DNA of 64,000 nt from Jiangella alba (GCF_900106035.1 NZ_FNUC01000001.1:124001-188000); one strand, 5' to 3'. Positions 7,478-16,802 are shown, counted from the first letter of the stretch. Notes: generated from the sequence alone by a model not told the origin. A program made the numbers and translations.

Positions 7478-8155
7478 ATGACCAGGCAACGATCCTTCAA
7501 GCAGCTCGTCCGCTCGCGCATGGCCAAGACCGGCGAGAGCTACACCGCGGCGCGGGCCGTCCTGCTGGCCGGAGCGGGTGACGCCTCCGCCGCGAAGCCC
7601 GTCCTCGCCACGTCCGACGAGACCATCCGCGAGCGCACCGGCCGCGGCTGGGAAGAGTGGTTCGACCTGCTCGACGAGTGGGGCGCCGCCGAGAAGCCGC
7701 ACCGCGAGACCGCCCGCTGGGTCGCCGACCAGCTCGGCGTCGTGCCGCTGGCGTGGAACGCGCAGGCCGTCGTCGGCAGCTACGAGCGGGCCCGGCTCGG
7801 CCGCGCCGTCGGGCAGCACGACGACGGCTTCACCGTCAGCGTCTCGCGCACCGTCGCGGTCAGCGCCGAACGCCTCTACGACGCCGTCGTCGACCCGTCG
7901 CAGCGGGCGGCCTGGCTGCCGGACGCCAAGCTGACCGAGCGCACCGCGACCCGCCCCGCGTCCGCGCGGTTCGACTGGGACGGCGGCCCGTCGCGCGTGC
8001 ACCTCGTCTTCGACGTCCGCGACGCCGGCCGCACCCGCGTCACCGTCTCGCACGTCCGGCTGGCCGACGCCGACGCCGCGGCGGCGACGAAGGCGTTCTG
8101 GCGCGAGCGGCTCGACGGCCTCAAGGCCGGGCTGGAGGGCGGTTCCGATGCCTGA
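7478..8155 (+). CDS. DUF4287/SRPBCC (AHSA1-like) two-domain protein
   Basis: 225 residues. The N-terminal helix KQLVRSRMAKTGESYTAARAVLL and TIRERTGRGWEEWFDLLDEWGAAEKPHRETARWV are the DUF4287-type region. From about residue 110 a START/SRPBCC fold (VSRTVAVSAERLYDAVVDPSQRAAWLP) follows, a small hydrophobic-ligand cavity fold. ATG at 7478 has GAGAGGAACACCG upstream, better than the GTG-type extension at 7415. It overlaps the next membrane gene by 8 bp. Physiological role unknown. Confidence 0.8.
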   Translation: MTRQRSFKQLVRSRMAKTGESYTAARAVLLAGAGDASAAKPVLATSDETIRERTGRGWEEWFDLLDEWGAAEKPHRETARWVADQLGVVPLAWNAQAVVGSYERARLGRAVGQHDDGFTVSVSRTVAVSAERLYDAVVDPSQRAAWLPDAKLTERTATRPASARFDWDGGPSRVHLVFDVRDAGRTRVTVSHVRLADADAAAATKAFWRERLDGLKAGLEGGSDA

Positions 8156-8531
8156 CGTGTCCCTCGCCGCCGTCGCGCTCGGTGGCGTCGCGGCGTTCCT
8201 GCTGGGGTTCGTCTACTACGGCGTGGTGGGCGCGCCGGCCGCCGCCGGAGGTCCGCCGCCGCGTCGGGCGGCCTGGCAGCTGCCGGTCGTCGAGGTGGCC
8301 CGCGCCCTCGTGCTGGCCGCCGTCGTCGTCGGCGTGGCGTCCGCCGCGGACGTCACCTCGGCGGGCGGCGGGCTGCTGCTCGGCCTGGCGCTGTGGATCG
8401 GGTTCCCGCTGGTGCTGTGGACCGGCGCCATGTTCCACGACGGCGTGCCGTGGCGCACCGCCGCCGTCCACGGCGGCGACTGGCTGCTGAAGCTGCTGGC
8501 GATCGGGCTGGTGGCGGGGCTGGCCGCCTAG
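8148..8531 (+). CDS. DUF1761-like membrane protein
   Basis: 127 residues with four hydrophobic segments (about 5-27, 48-70, 73-93, 108-127) and the pattern of DUF1761 proteins (FLLGFVYYGVV near the start, WTGAMFHDGVPW before the last helix). No known activity. It overlaps the SRPBCC gene by 8 bp and converges on the monooxygenase gene with a 4-bp tail overlap. Confidence 0.75.
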   Translation: MPDVSLAAVALGGVAAFLLGFVYYGVVGAPAAAGGPPPRRAAWQLPVVEVARALVLAAVVVGVASAADVTSAGGGLLLGLALWIGFPLVLWTGAMFHDGVPWRTAAVHGGDWLLKLLAIGLVAGLAA

Positions 8532-8812
8532 AGCCGGGTCTCGTCGCTCGCGGTGAACTCGCGGACGTCGGCGCCGGTGAGGAGCGCGACCTGCTCGTCG
8601 CCGGCGCCGTCGCCGCGGAACGCGTCCAGCGCCGCGCGCGACGCCCAGCGCTCGAACACGTTGATCCGCTCAGGGTCGACGACGTCGGCCGACAGCGCGT
8701 AGTCGAGGCAGCCCTCGGCAGCCCGGGCCAGCTCGACGACGGCGACGCAGGTGGCGAGGTAGGCCTCGCGGTCGGCCGCGGCGACGCGCAGGTGACCGGC
8801 GACGATGATCAC
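8528..8812 (-). CDS. Antibiotic biosynthesis monooxygenase (ABM) domain protein
   Basis: 94 residues with the dimeric alpha/beta-barrel ABM pattern: MIIVAGHLRV start, a mid helix and INVFERWASRAALDAF. Stand-alone ABM proteins are small cofactor-independent oxygenases or quinol monooxygenases. GTG at 8812 is chosen because GGAGGAACC sits 1-9 bases upstream; longer in-frame extensions lack a ribosome site. Confidence 0.8.
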   Translation of the reverse strand: MIIVAGHLRVAAADREAYLATCVAVVELARAAEGCLDYALSADVVDPERINVFERWASRAALDAFRGDGAGDEQVALLTGADVREFTASDETRL

Positions 8813-8927
8813 GGTTCCTCCAGGTTGGGCGGACTCCGACGATACGCGGGCCCGAACCGGTCGCGGGCGGGACGGCGCGGCGGCATACTCGTCGCAGACT
8901 CGCGACTCCTCGACCGAGAGGCACACC

Positions 8928-9485
8928 ATGGACATCGACGACCTGCTGGCCCAGCTCCCGATCGACCAGATCGCGGCCTCGCTCGGTGTCGACGAGGACA
9001 CCGCCGAGCAGGCGACCCGGCAGGCGCTGCCGGCGCTGATCGGCGGCATGCAGGCCAACGCGCAGGACGCCGACGGCGCCGCGTCGCTGGCCAAGGCCCT
9101 CGACGACCACGACGACGACCTCGTCGGCGGCGGCGTCGACCTCGGCCGCGTCAACACCGACGACGGCGAGAAGATCGTCAGCAACGTCTTCGGCGGCAAC
9201 CGCGACCAGGTCGTCAACCAGCTGGCCGGGTTCAACAGCAAGGGCGGCGGCTCCGACCTCATCGGCAAGCTGCTGCCGATGCTCGCGCCCATCGTGCTGT
9301 CCTACCTCGCCGGCAAGGTCAAGAGCGGCGGCAGCGCGGCCCCGTCCCAGCAGGCGTCGTCCGGCGGCGGGCTGGCCGACATCCTGGGCGGCCTGCTCGG
9401 CGGTGGCGGCGGCTCCGGTTCCGGCGGCGGCCTCGGCGACCTCCTCGGTTCCCTCGGCGGCCTGCTCGGCGGCGGCAAGCGCTGA
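8928..9485 (+). CDS. DUF937 family protein
   Basis: 185 residues. The region DIDDLLAQLPIDQIAASLGVDEDTAEQATRQALPALIGGM is the DUF937 repeat, followed by GGGxxDLIGKLLPMLAPIVLSYLAGK and a Gly/Leu-rich C-terminal tail (GGLLGGGGGSGSGGGLGDLLGSLGGLLGGGKR spread over about 153-185). Found widely in bacteria, function unknown. The start follows GAGAGGCACACC. The low-complexity tail may be flexible or self-associating. Confidence 0.8.
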   Translation: MDIDDLLAQLPIDQIAASLGVDEDTAEQATRQALPALIGGMQANAQDADGAASLAKALDDHDDDLVGGGVDLGRVNTDDGEKIVSNVFGGNRDQVVNQLAGFNSKGGGSDLIGKLLPMLAPIVLSYLAGKVKSGGSAAPSQQASSGGGLADILGGLLGGGGGSGSGGGLGDLLGSLGGLLGGGKR

Positions 9486-9530
9486 CACCGTCGTAACGAC
9501 GACGTCACGAGCCCGGCCGAGACTGGCCGG

Positions 9531-9977
9531 GTGAGTGGAGCACGAAGAGACATCGCCCTCGTGGCGCACGACAACAAGAAGGTCGAGCTGCTGAGCTGGG
9601 CCGCGTTCAACCGCGACACGCTGGCCCGGCATCAGCTGTACGCGACCGGCACCACCGGCACCATGCTCGCGTACGAGCTGGGCCTGCCGGTCACCCGGTT
9701 CCTGTCCGGCCCGGTCGGCGGCGACCAGCAGATCGGCGCGAAGATCGCCGAGGGCGTCATCGACCTGCTGATCTTCTTCTGGGATCCGCTCGAGCCGCAG
9801 CCGCACGACCCGGACGTCCGGGCGCTGCTGCGGCTCGCGGCGGTCTGGAACATCGGCGTGGCCTGCAACGTCATGAGCGCCGACCTGATGATCTCGTCGC
9901 CGCTGCTGTCCGGGTTCTACCAGCGGGCCCGGCCCGACTTCGGCGACCGCGACTGGCAGGCGGCGAAGGCCGGCTGA
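9531..9977 (+). CDS. mgsA: Methylglyoxal synthase
   Basis: 148 residues. Converts dihydroxyacetone phosphate to methylglyoxal and phosphate in the cytosol, a glycolytic bypass. Family signatures are all present: ALVAHDNKK (His13, Lys17), GTTGT phosphate loop (40-44), SGPVGGDQQ with the catalytic Asp65, and [15 protein letters not shown] (His92, Asp95) followed by WNIGVACNV. Length equals the E. coli enzyme. GTG start. Next to it on the other strand is a 2-hydroxyacid dehydrogenase that could act on downstream metabolites, but that gene belongs to a sugar operon. Confidence 0.93.
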   Translation: MSGARRDIALVAHDNKKVELLSWAAFNRDTLARHQLYATGTTGTMLAYELGLPVTRFLSGPVGGDQQIGAKIAEGVIDLLIFFWDPLEPQPHDPDVRALLRLAAVWNIGVACNVMSADLMISSPLLSGFYQRARPDFGDRDWQAAKAG

Positions 9978-9987
9978 CGCCGGCGGT

Positions 9988-10986
9988 TCACCCCAGCCGG
10001 GCCAGCTGGTCGCTGGTGACCTCGTGCTGCAGCGGCTCACCACCGAGGAACCGGCCGATCTCCGCCGCCACCAGCCGCCCGCCACGCGCCCGCGCCTCGA
10101 CCGTCCCGCCCGCCTCGTGCGGCGTGAGCAGCACGTTCGGCAGCGACCGCAACGGATGCCCCACCGGCAGCGGCTGCTCGTCGAACACGTCGATCGCCGC
10201 GTCGAGACGCCCGGACCGCAGCTCCGCCAGCAGCGCGTCGCCGTCGACCAGGGCGGCGCGTGCGGTGTTGACCAGCAGCGCGCCGTCGGGCAGCAGGGCC
10301 AGCTCGCGGGCGCCGATCATCCGCCGCGTCTCCGGCAGCACCGGCGCGTGCAGCGCCAGCACCCGCGAGCCGCGCAGGACGTCGTCCAGGCCGGCGACGC
10401 GCACGCCCAGCGAGGCGGCCTCCGACGCGGAGAGGTACGGGTCGGCGACGGTGACCACTCCCCCGAGCGACCGCACCAGCTCGATGTAGGCCCGCCCGGT
10501 CCGCGAAGCCCCGACGACGCCGACGGCGCTGCCGGCCAGCTCGTGCCGCGGCGGCGCCACCTTGGCCTGCGTCCACGGCGTGCCCGAGCGAAGGGCAGAG
10601 TCGAACCGGTGTACTCGATGCAGTAGGGCAAGTGTCAGGGCAACCGCCTGCTCGCCGACGGCGCGGGCCATCGCGGCGCCGGCCTGGGTGACGCGCACAC
10701 CCCGCTCGAACGCGTCGAGCCCCACGTACGGCTTCACCGACGCGCCGGTGTGCGCGACCAGCCGCAGCGACGGGGAGGCCGCCAGCACCGCCCCGGTGAC
10801 GGCCGCGCACGGCCAGCTGGTCACCAGCACGTCCGCCGGCCCGGCCAGCTCGGCCAGCACCTCCGGTGCGCCGAGGTCGGCGCCGTCGGCCGCCACCCGC
10901 GGCTCCCCCAGCCCGCTGAGCGCGTCGTCCGGGAAGAACAACGCCCGCAGGTCCGCGGGCACCGCCACGGCGACGACCGGGCTCAC
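9988..10986 (-). CDS. D-isomer-specific 2-hydroxyacid dehydrogenase
   Basis: 332 residues. NAD-dependent reduction/oxidation of a 2-oxo/2-hydroxy acid. The catalytic triad is visible: Arg in VNTARAALVD, Glu in DVFDEQPLP, His in LLTPHEAGGT. The nucleotide loop is VGVVGASRTGRAY, less canonical than GxGxxG. The GTG start overlaps the permease stop by GTGA, making it the last gene of the GntR-controlled sugar operon; it probably processes a sugar acid or hydroxypyruvate-like product. Substrate unknown. Confidence 0.85.
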   Translation of the reverse strand: MSPVVAVAVPADLRALFFPDDALSGLGEPRVAADGADLGAPEVLAELAGPADVLVTSWPCAAVTGAVLAASPSLRLVAHTGASVKPYVGLDAFERGVRVTQAGAAMARAVGEQAVALTLALLHRVHRFDSALRSGTPWTQAKVAPPRHELAGSAVGVVGASRTGRAYIELVRSLGGVVTVADPYLSASEAASLGVRVAGLDDVLRGSRVLALHAPVLPETRRMIGARELALLPDGALLVNTARAALVDGDALLAELRSGRLDAAIDVFDEQPLPVGHPLRSLPNVLLTPHEAGGTVEARARGGRLVAAEIGRFLGGEPLQHEVTSDQLARLG

Positions 10987-11876
10987 CCCTTCACCCCGGT
11001 CATCGTGACGCCCTCGGTGAAGTAGCGCTGCCCGACCAGGTAGGCCATGAAGATCGGCACGAACGCCACCACCGACCCGGCCAGCACGACGTTCAGCGGC
11101 GCGTTCTCCGCGTTCAGTGACGCCAGCCCGGTCGTCAGTGTCCGCATGTCACTGCTCTGCCCGACGATCAGCGGCCAGAGGAAGTCGTTCCAGTGCCACA
11201 GGAACACGAACACGCCGAGCGTCGCCAGGATCGGTTTGATCAGCGGCAGCACCATCGTCGTGTACATCCGCCACTCCGAGCAGCCGTCCAGCATGGCCGC
11301 CTCGAACAGCTCGTCCGGCAGCGACCTGATGAACTGCCGCATGAGGAAGACGGCCTGCGCGTTGGCCAGCGTGGGCAGGATCAGCCCCCAGTAGGTGTTC
11401 ACGCCGCCGGCCTCGGAGATGACGATGAAACTGGGGATCAGCGTCACGTGGTACGGGACCATGATCATCGCGATGAACGACCAGAACATCACCTCCTTGC
11501 CGGGGAACCGCTTGCGCGCGAACGCGTACCCGGCCAGCGACGCGAGGAACAGCACCGCGACCACCGACACGATCGAGTAGACGGCCGTGTTCAGCGTCCA
11601 GCGCAGCACCGACTCCGCGCCGAGCACCCGCTCGTACGCCTCGGTGGAGATCGGCCACGGCAGCAGGCTGTCCGGCATGACGATCGCGCCGGCCGGCTTC
11701 AGCGACAGCACGACCATCGCGTAGAACGGGAACAGCGTCACGACGGCGGCGAGGAACAGCAGCACCGCGCGTACCGCCCGGCCGCCGCGGCTGGGCTCCA
11801 GCGCCCGGTACGGCCGCCGTCCGGACGGGATGACAGGTTCGGTGTCCACCGCCGCCGGGGTGCTCAGCGCGGTCAT
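10983..11876 (-). CDS. Carbohydrate ABC transporter permease (MalG-like)
   Basis: 297 residues, six predicted transmembrane helices, with the EAA loop ELFEAAMLDGCSEWRMYTTMVLPLIKP that contacts the ATPase and a C-terminal TEGVTMTGVKG end typical of MalG/LacG permeases. Start ATG overlaps the stop of the partner permease. No ATPase gene is in the operon; actinobacterial importers of this kind commonly share one MsiK-type ATPase encoded elsewhere. Confidence 0.92.
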   Translation of the reverse strand: MTALSTPAAVDTEPVIPSGRRPYRALEPSRGGRAVRAVLLFLAAVVTLFPFYAMVVLSLKPAGAIVMPDSLLPWPISTEAYERVLGAESVLRWTLNTAVYSIVSVVAVLFLASLAGYAFARKRFPGKEVMFWSFIAMIMVPYHVTLIPSFIVISEAGGVNTYWGLILPTLANAQAVFLMRQFIRSLPDELFEAAMLDGCSEWRMYTTMVLPLIKPILATLGVFVFLWHWNDFLWPLIVGQSSDMRTLTTGLASLNAENAPLNVVLAGSVVAFVPIFMAYLVGQRYFTEGVTMTGVKG

Positions 11877-12766
11877 CGGTCCCTCCCCAGGGTCAGCCGC
11901 TGGATCAGCGCGACCACCAGCGTCATGACGAACAGCGCCAGCCCGATCGCGCTCGCGTACCCGAAGTCGAAGTAGCGGAACGCCTGGTCGTAGAGCTGGA
12001 ACACGAGCATGTAGCTGGACTGCGCCGGCCCGCCGCCGGTCATCACGTACACGGTGTCGAAGACCTGGAACGACATCGTCGTCTCGATGACGGCGAGGAA
12101 GAACAGCGCCGGCTTCAGCTCCGGCAGCACGATGTGCCGGAACCGGTGCCAGGGGCCGGCGCCGTCCGTCAGCGCCGCCTCCTCCAGCTCGCGCGGGATG
12201 TCCTGCAGCCGCGCCAGCAGGATCAGCATGCCGAAACCGAACCGCGTCCACACCGCGACGATCACCAGCGCCGGCACCACCAGCGTCGTGTCCGACAGCC
12301 AGGACCCGTCCGGCAGGCCGACGGCGCCGAGGAGCGACGACCACGGCCCGCCCGCGGAGAAGATCCAGGTGAAGACGATGCCGGCGAGCACCAGGCTGGT
12401 CACGACCGGCAGGAAGAAGATCGACCGGAACAGCCGGGAGCCGCGGAACGAGCGGCGCACCAGCAGCGCCATGCCGAGTGCGGCCAGGATCGACAGCGGC
12501 ACCGCGAGCACCGAGTAGACCAGGGTCGTGCGCAGCGCCCGCCAGAACAGCGGGTCGTCGACCATCCGGCGCAGGTTCTCCAGGCCGGTCCAGCTGGTCT
12601 CCGCGCCGATCGTGTAGTCGGTGAACGCGAGCACGCCGCCCGCGATCGCCGGCCCGAACCGGAACGCGAGGAAGAACAGGAAGACCGGCAGGACGAACAG
12701 CAGCCCGACGCGGGCCTCCCGCCGGCGCGAGGACCGGCGGGAGGCGACCGCGATGTCGGTCGTCAT
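11873..12766 (-). CDS. Carbohydrate ABC transporter permease (MalF-like)
   Basis: 297 residues with six predicted helices and the EAA loop ELEEAALTDGAGPWHRFRHIVLPELKP. Arg-rich cytoplasmic N-terminus (SRRSSRRREAR). Its ATG overlaps the stop of the substrate-binding protein gene (ATGA) and its stop overlaps the MalG-like start, so the three transporter genes are tightly coupled. Confidence 0.92.
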   Translation of the reverse strand: MTTDIAVASRRSSRRREARVGLLFVLPVFLFFLAFRFGPAIAGGVLAFTDYTIGAETSWTGLENLRRMVDDPLFWRALRTTLVYSVLAVPLSILAALGMALLVRRSFRGSRLFRSIFFLPVVTSLVLAGIVFTWIFSAGGPWSSLLGAVGLPDGSWLSDTTLVVPALVIVAVWTRFGFGMLILLARLQDIPRELEEAALTDGAGPWHRFRHIVLPELKPALFFLAVIETTMSFQVFDTVYVMTGGGPAQSSYMLVFQLYDQAFRYFDFGYASAIGLALFVMTLVVALIQRLTLGRDR

Positions 12767-14034
12767 CCGAGGAGCGCGTTCGCCGCGTCGGCGGCGTCGT
12801 CCAGGGCCTGCTGCGGGTCCTTGTCGCCGACGAGGACCGCCTGGATCTCCGGCGCCAGGACGCCCATGACCTCACGCGCGTGCTCGTTCAGCGGGCCGAC
12901 GGTGGTGAGCCCGGCGTACTGCTCCAGCTCGCCCAGGATCGGGTCGCCGTCGTAGAGCGTGCCGACGGACTCCTTCGTCGAGAAGAACCGGCCGGCCGTG
13001 TCGTACTCGGCGGCCCGCTCGGCGGACGTGACGAAGTCGATCCAGGCGCCCGCGGCGTCCTTGTTCTCCGACGTGCGCAGCATCGACAGCGAGCCGACGG
13101 TGCCGTACTGGATCTGCTCGGCGTCCTTCAGCGGCGGCCGGACGACGACGTTCTCGGCGCCCCAGAAGTCGACCAGGTACTGCGGCTCCATGTCCCAGAT
13201 GCAGGCGACCTGGTTCTGCGCGATGCGGGTCTGCTCCAGCGGCGGCTCGGTCGTCAGCGCGGCCGAGTCGACGAAGCCGTCCTCGACCAGCTGCTGGACG
13301 AACTCCAGCGCGTGCACGCCCTCCTCGCTGTTGAACGCGACCTCGCTGCCGTCGTCGGTGAAGACGTCGCCGCCGGCCTGCCAGAGCAACGGGTAGAACG
13401 ACAGGTTCAGCGAGTTGGCGACGTCGCCCCGGTAGGCGGTCATGTCGTAGCCGGCCGCCTGGAACGCCGGCGCCATCGCCAGCAGGTCGTCCCACGTCTC
13501 CGGGTACTCCGTCTGCCCGACGGCGTCGAAGACCTGCTTGTTGCAGACCAGCGCGAGGACGCTCTGAAGGATCGGCGCGCCCATCATCTGCCCGTCGATG
13601 CTGACCGAGTCGACGACGTTCTGCCGGTAGTCGGCCTTCTCGTCCTCGCTCAGGTAGTCGTCGATCGGCTCGATGTTGCGCGCGTACGCCGGCAGCTGGT
13701 CCGGGATCAGGTAGACGACGTCCGGCGCGCTGTTGCCGGCGATCGCCGTCGTCAGCGCCTGGTCGCGGTCGGCCCACGGGAAGATCTCGACCGTGACGTC
13801 GACGTCCGGGTACTCCGCGTTGAAAGCCGCGATGGTGTCGTCCCAGAACGCGCGGTGGGTGGGCTCGTCGGCGATCGCCGGGTAGGTCCACATGGTGACC
13901 TCGCCCTCGACGGCGCCGCCGCTGCCGCCGTCGCCGCCGGTGGTGCCGGTGTCGTCGTCGCCGCCGCAGGCGGTGGCGAGCAGGCCGATGCCCAGGGCGA
14001 GCACGGCCGCGGTCGAAGCGTTGCGGGTGCGCAT
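12763..14034 (-). CDS. Sugar ABC transporter substrate-binding lipoprotein
   Basis: 423 residues. Signal peptide with lipobox LLATAC (Cys23), then an acidic Gly/Thr linker and a family-1 extracellular solute-binding fold (EVTMWTYPAIAD..., SAPDVVYLIPDQLPAYA, CIWDMEPQY). Captures a sugar or oligosaccharide outside the membrane for the two permeases downstream. It follows the FAD oxidoreductase by 31 bp. Ligand unknown. Confidence 0.92.
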   Translation of the reverse strand: MRTRNASTAAVLALGIGLLATACGGDDDTGTTGGDGGSGGAVEGEVTMWTYPAIADEPTHRAFWDDTIAAFNAEYPDVDVTVEIFPWADRDQALTTAIAGNSAPDVVYLIPDQLPAYARNIEPIDDYLSEDEKADYRQNVVDSVSIDGQMMGAPILQSVLALVCNKQVFDAVGQTEYPETWDDLLAMAPAFQAAGYDMTAYRGDVANSLNLSFYPLLWQAGGDVFTDDGSEVAFNSEEGVHALEFVQQLVEDGFVDSAALTTEPPLEQTRIAQNQVACIWDMEPQYLVDFWGAENVVVRPPLKDAEQIQYGTVGSLSMLRTSENKDAAGAWIDFVTSAERAAEYDTAGRFFSTKESVGTLYDGDPILGELEQYAGLTTVGPLNEHAREVMGVLAPEIQAVLVGDKDPQQALDDAADAANALLG

Positions 14035-14065
14035 CTCTGCGTCTCCTTCTCTGTCGTGGTGGGGT

Positions 14066-15340
14066 TCAGAGGACGGCGGCGCCGGCCGCCAGCCGGTCCC
14101 GCAGGACCGTCGCGTCCAGGTCGCCGACGGCGCCGCCCGGTGCCAGTGCGGCCGCCGTCCCCGCCGCCTGTCCGAGCGCCATGCACTGGGCCATCGACCG
14201 CACCGAGGCGTGCGCGTCGTGCGTGGCGGACAGGCAGCGGCCGGCGACGGCCAGGTTGTCCAGCTCTCCAGGCAGCAGGCAGCGGTAGGGCACGCCGTAG
14301 CTGCGCCCGGACCGGTGCCCGCCGACGTACTCCCATACCGTGGACGTGCCGCCGTCGTGGTCCTCGACCGGGGCGCCGCAGCGGGCCACGGCGTCCGGGA
14401 ACTCGCGGGCGCCCAGGACGTCGTCGCGGGTGAGCACGTGCCGCCCGATCAGCCGGCGGGTCTCGCGCACGCCGATGCGCACCGAGGTCGACAGCAGGTA
14501 GGCGTCCTCGTACCCCGGCACCTCCTGGGTCAGGAAGCGGACGTACTCGGCCACCTGGGCCCGTCCCTCGGCCTCCGCCGCCGAGAGCTGCCACGGGTCG
14601 GTCGGATCCACGCCGCCGACCCGGGTCAGGTTCGTGTGCACGACGCCGGGCAGCACCGTCCGGTGCACCGATCCCTCGCGCCGCGGCAGCCGGTAGCGGC
14701 CCGACTCCGCCGCCTTCGCCAGCCGCTCGTGCAGGTCCTTCGTGCTGATGGCGTTCGTGTCGACGCCGCCGAGGCGGAACGTCGCGGTGAGCGGCTGCAG
14801 CCTCAGGTCCTTCGCCGGACGCTCGAGCGCGGCGCCGGCCCGCCACGCGACCTCGGCGTCGCCGCTCGCGTCGACCACGGTGTTCGCCCGGACGGTGTGG
14901 GTGCCGGCCTTGGTCACCACCGTGAGTTCGGTGATGCGCCTCGCCGTGGTCGTGACGTCGACCAGCACCGTGTGCAGCAGGGTGGCGACGCCGGCGCCGT
15001 GCGTCAGGCGGTCCCAGACACGCTTGAGCGCCTCCGGCTCGTACGTGACGCCGGTGCCGGCGCCGTAGCTGTTGGGCCGCTCGAACGCCTGGCCGTCCGC
15101 CAGCAGCGCCGCGGCCACCTCCCACCCGATGCCCCCGACCACCCGGGCGCCGTCGCCGCCGGGCGCGTAGAACCCGTAGAACGTGTCGAGGACGCCGGCG
15201 CCGGTGCCGCCGAGGAACCCGGCGGCCTCGACCAGCAGCGTCCGCGCGCCGTTCCGCGCCGCCGCGACGGCGGCCGCGCAGCCGGCCGACCCGCCGCCCA
15301 CCACGACGACGTCGCCGTCCCAGAGCACCGGCGCGGTCAT
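14066..15340 (-). CDS. FAD-dependent oxidoreductase (FAD_oxidored/PF12831 type)
   Basis: 424 residues. Rossmann FAD motif GDVVVVGGGSAGCAAAVAAA at about 9-28, glutamate of the second strand in LLVEAAGFLGGTGAG, and a C-terminal FAD-contacting NLAVAGRCLSATHDAHAS. Members of this family recur in polysaccharide and sugar-catabolic operons with unproven substrates. ATG overlaps the SDR stop (ATGA). Inferred to oxidise a sugar or cyclitol intermediate. Confidence 0.85.
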   Translation of the reverse strand: MTAPVLWDGDVVVVGGGSAGCAAAVAAARNGARTLLVEAAGFLGGTGAGVLDTFYGFYAPGGDGARVVGGIGWEVAAALLADGQAFERPNSYGAGTGVTYEPEALKRVWDRLTHGAGVATLLHTVLVDVTTTARRITELTVVTKAGTHTVRANTVVDASGDAEVAWRAGAALERPAKDLRLQPLTATFRLGGVDTNAISTKDLHERLAKAAESGRYRLPRREGSVHRTVLPGVVHTNLTRVGGVDPTDPWQLSAAEAEGRAQVAEYVRFLTQEVPGYEDAYLLSTSVRIGVRETRRLIGRHVLTRDDVLGAREFPDAVARCGAPVEDHDGGTSTVWEYVGGHRSGRSYGVPYRCLLPGELDNLAVAGRCLSATHDAHASVRSMAQCMALGQAAGTAAALAPGGAVGDLDATVLRDRLAAGAAVL

Positions 15341-16032
15341 CGCAGGCTCCAGCCACCGTCGGCGGGCAAGACAGCGCCCGTGACCTGCGCTGACGCGGGC
15401 GAGAGCAGCCATTCGACCGCCGCGGCGATGGCGTCCGGCGAGCTCGCGCTCCCCCGGCCCAGCGGCATCAGCTCGGGCAGCCGGCCGCTGACCGCGGGGT
15501 CGGTCAGCGCGCGGGCCGCCATCGGGGTGTCCACCAGGCCGGGCGCCACCACGTTGACGCGGACGCCGTCGGGGGCGCCCTCGAACGCGGCCGCCCGGGC
15601 CAGCGTCTCGACGGCGCTCTTGCTGGTCAGGTAGGCCGCGGTGAGGAAGTCGCGGTCGAGGGTGCGGGCCAGCGCCGACCCGACCACCACGACCGAGCCG
15701 CCGCCGTTGCCGCGCAGCACCGGCAGCGCGGCGCGGAGCAGCCAGAACACCGAGTCGAGGTTGACCCGGAGGACCTCGCGCCACGCCTCGTCGGTGCACG
15801 CGCTCACCGGGCCGTCGCCGAGCCGCCGCCCGGACCGTCCGACCGCGTGCACGACGCCGTCCAGCCCGCCGAGTGCGTCGGCCGCCGCGGAGACCGCTTT
15901 CTCGGCGCCGCCCGGCTGCGCGACGTCGGCGGTGTCACGGTCGACGGCGACGACGTCGTGGCCGCCGGCGGTCAGGGCGGCCGCGCAGGCCGATCCGATC
16001 CCGCCGGACCCGCCGCAGACCAGCACCCTCAT
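15337..16032 (-). CDS. Short-chain dehydrogenase/reductase (SDR)
   Basis: 231 residues of classical SDR: nucleotide motif CGGSGGIGSACA at about 6-17, and catalytic YLTSK (YxxxK) preceded by Ser in VVVVGSALA. ATG overlaps the SIS gene stop, so it is in the same operon. NAD(P)-dependent oxidation of a hydroxyl group of the imported sugar is likely; the exact substrate cannot be read from sequence. Confidence 0.9.
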   Translation of the reverse strand: MRVLVCGGSGGIGSACAAALTAGGHDVVAVDRDTADVAQPGGAEKAVSAAADALGGLDGVVHAVGRSGRRLGDGPVSACTDEAWREVLRVNLDSVFWLLRAALPVLRGNGGGSVVVVGSALARTLDRDFLTAAYLTSKSAVETLARAAAFEGAPDGVRVNVVAPGLVDTPMAARALTDPAVSGRLPELMPLGRGSASSPDAIAAAVEWLLSPASAQVTGAVLPADGGWSLR

Positions 16033-16802
16033 GGCGTCCCCCGCAGGACCGCGGCGGCGCGGCGCCCGTGGTCGAGGTAAGCGGCGTCGAACCGAGCAGC
16101 CGACTCCTCACCACCGACGAGCGCTTTGCTGGTGAGAACCGGCGGCATCGTCCCGGCGGCCGTCAGCAGCTCCGCGACCCGCACCTTGATCTCGTTGACG
16201 ATCGCGACGGCGGCCAGCGTGCTCCCCGGCCCCACCGGCACGTCCAGCCCGTCGACGGCACACAGGGCGTCGCCGGGCGGGGTGCACAGGTCGATGACGA
16301 CGTCGGCGTGGTCGGCCAGCCGGGTGCCGGAGCTGTGCCGGGCCGGCGCCGAGCGGGACTCCGCGAGCGCCGTCACGGCGACGACCTTGAGGCCGGACTT
16401 GCGGACCTGCTGGGCGATCTCGATCGGGACGGCGTTGAGGCCGCTCGCGCTGAACACGATCATCGCGTCGGTGTCGCGGAGCGTGAAGTTGGCCAGGATC
16501 TGCTCGGCGAGGCCCTCGACCCGCTCGATGAACATCGCCTGCCGCTGGCCGTTCGCGCCGACCACCTGGGTGTGGAACGTCATGGACAGTTCGACGATCG
16601 GGTGGAAGCCGGGATACGAGCCGTAGCGCGGGAAGAGCTCCTCGACCGGGATGCGCGAGTGACCGGTGCCGAACGTGTGCACCACCCCGCCGCCGCCGAT
16701 CGAGTCCGCGCAGAAGCGGCTGGCCGTCTCGATGGCCTCACCCTGCGTCCGCGCGATGGTGTCGAGCACCTCATGCGCTCGCCTGATCCAGCTCACGTCC
16801 AC
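16029..16802 (-). CDS. SIS-domain sugar isomerase-like protein (UPF0309/COG4821 group)
   Basis: 257 residues with the sugar-isomerase fold: HTFGTGHSRIPVEELFPRYG near the start, then IVFSASGLNAVPIEIAQQVRKSGLKVVAVTA. The GTGHS and SASG loops bind a phosphosugar in this group. It overlaps the ROK kinase gene by 32 bp and would act on the kinase product. The pairing of SIS protein, ROK kinase and HutC-type GntR suggests an amino sugar or similar hexose derivative, which is inference. Confidence 0.85.
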   Translation of the reverse strand: MDVSWIRRAHEVLDTIARTQGEAIETASRFCADSIGGGGVVHTFGTGHSRIPVEELFPRYGSYPGFHPIVELSMTFHTQVVGANGQRQAMFIERVEGLAEQILANFTLRDTDAMIVFSASGLNAVPIEIAQQVRKSGLKVVAVTALAESRSAPARHSSGTRLADHADVVIDLCTPPGDALCAVDGLDVPVGPGSTLAAVAIVNEIKVRVAELLTAAGTMPPVLTSKALVGGEESAARFDAAYLDHGRRAAAVLRGTP

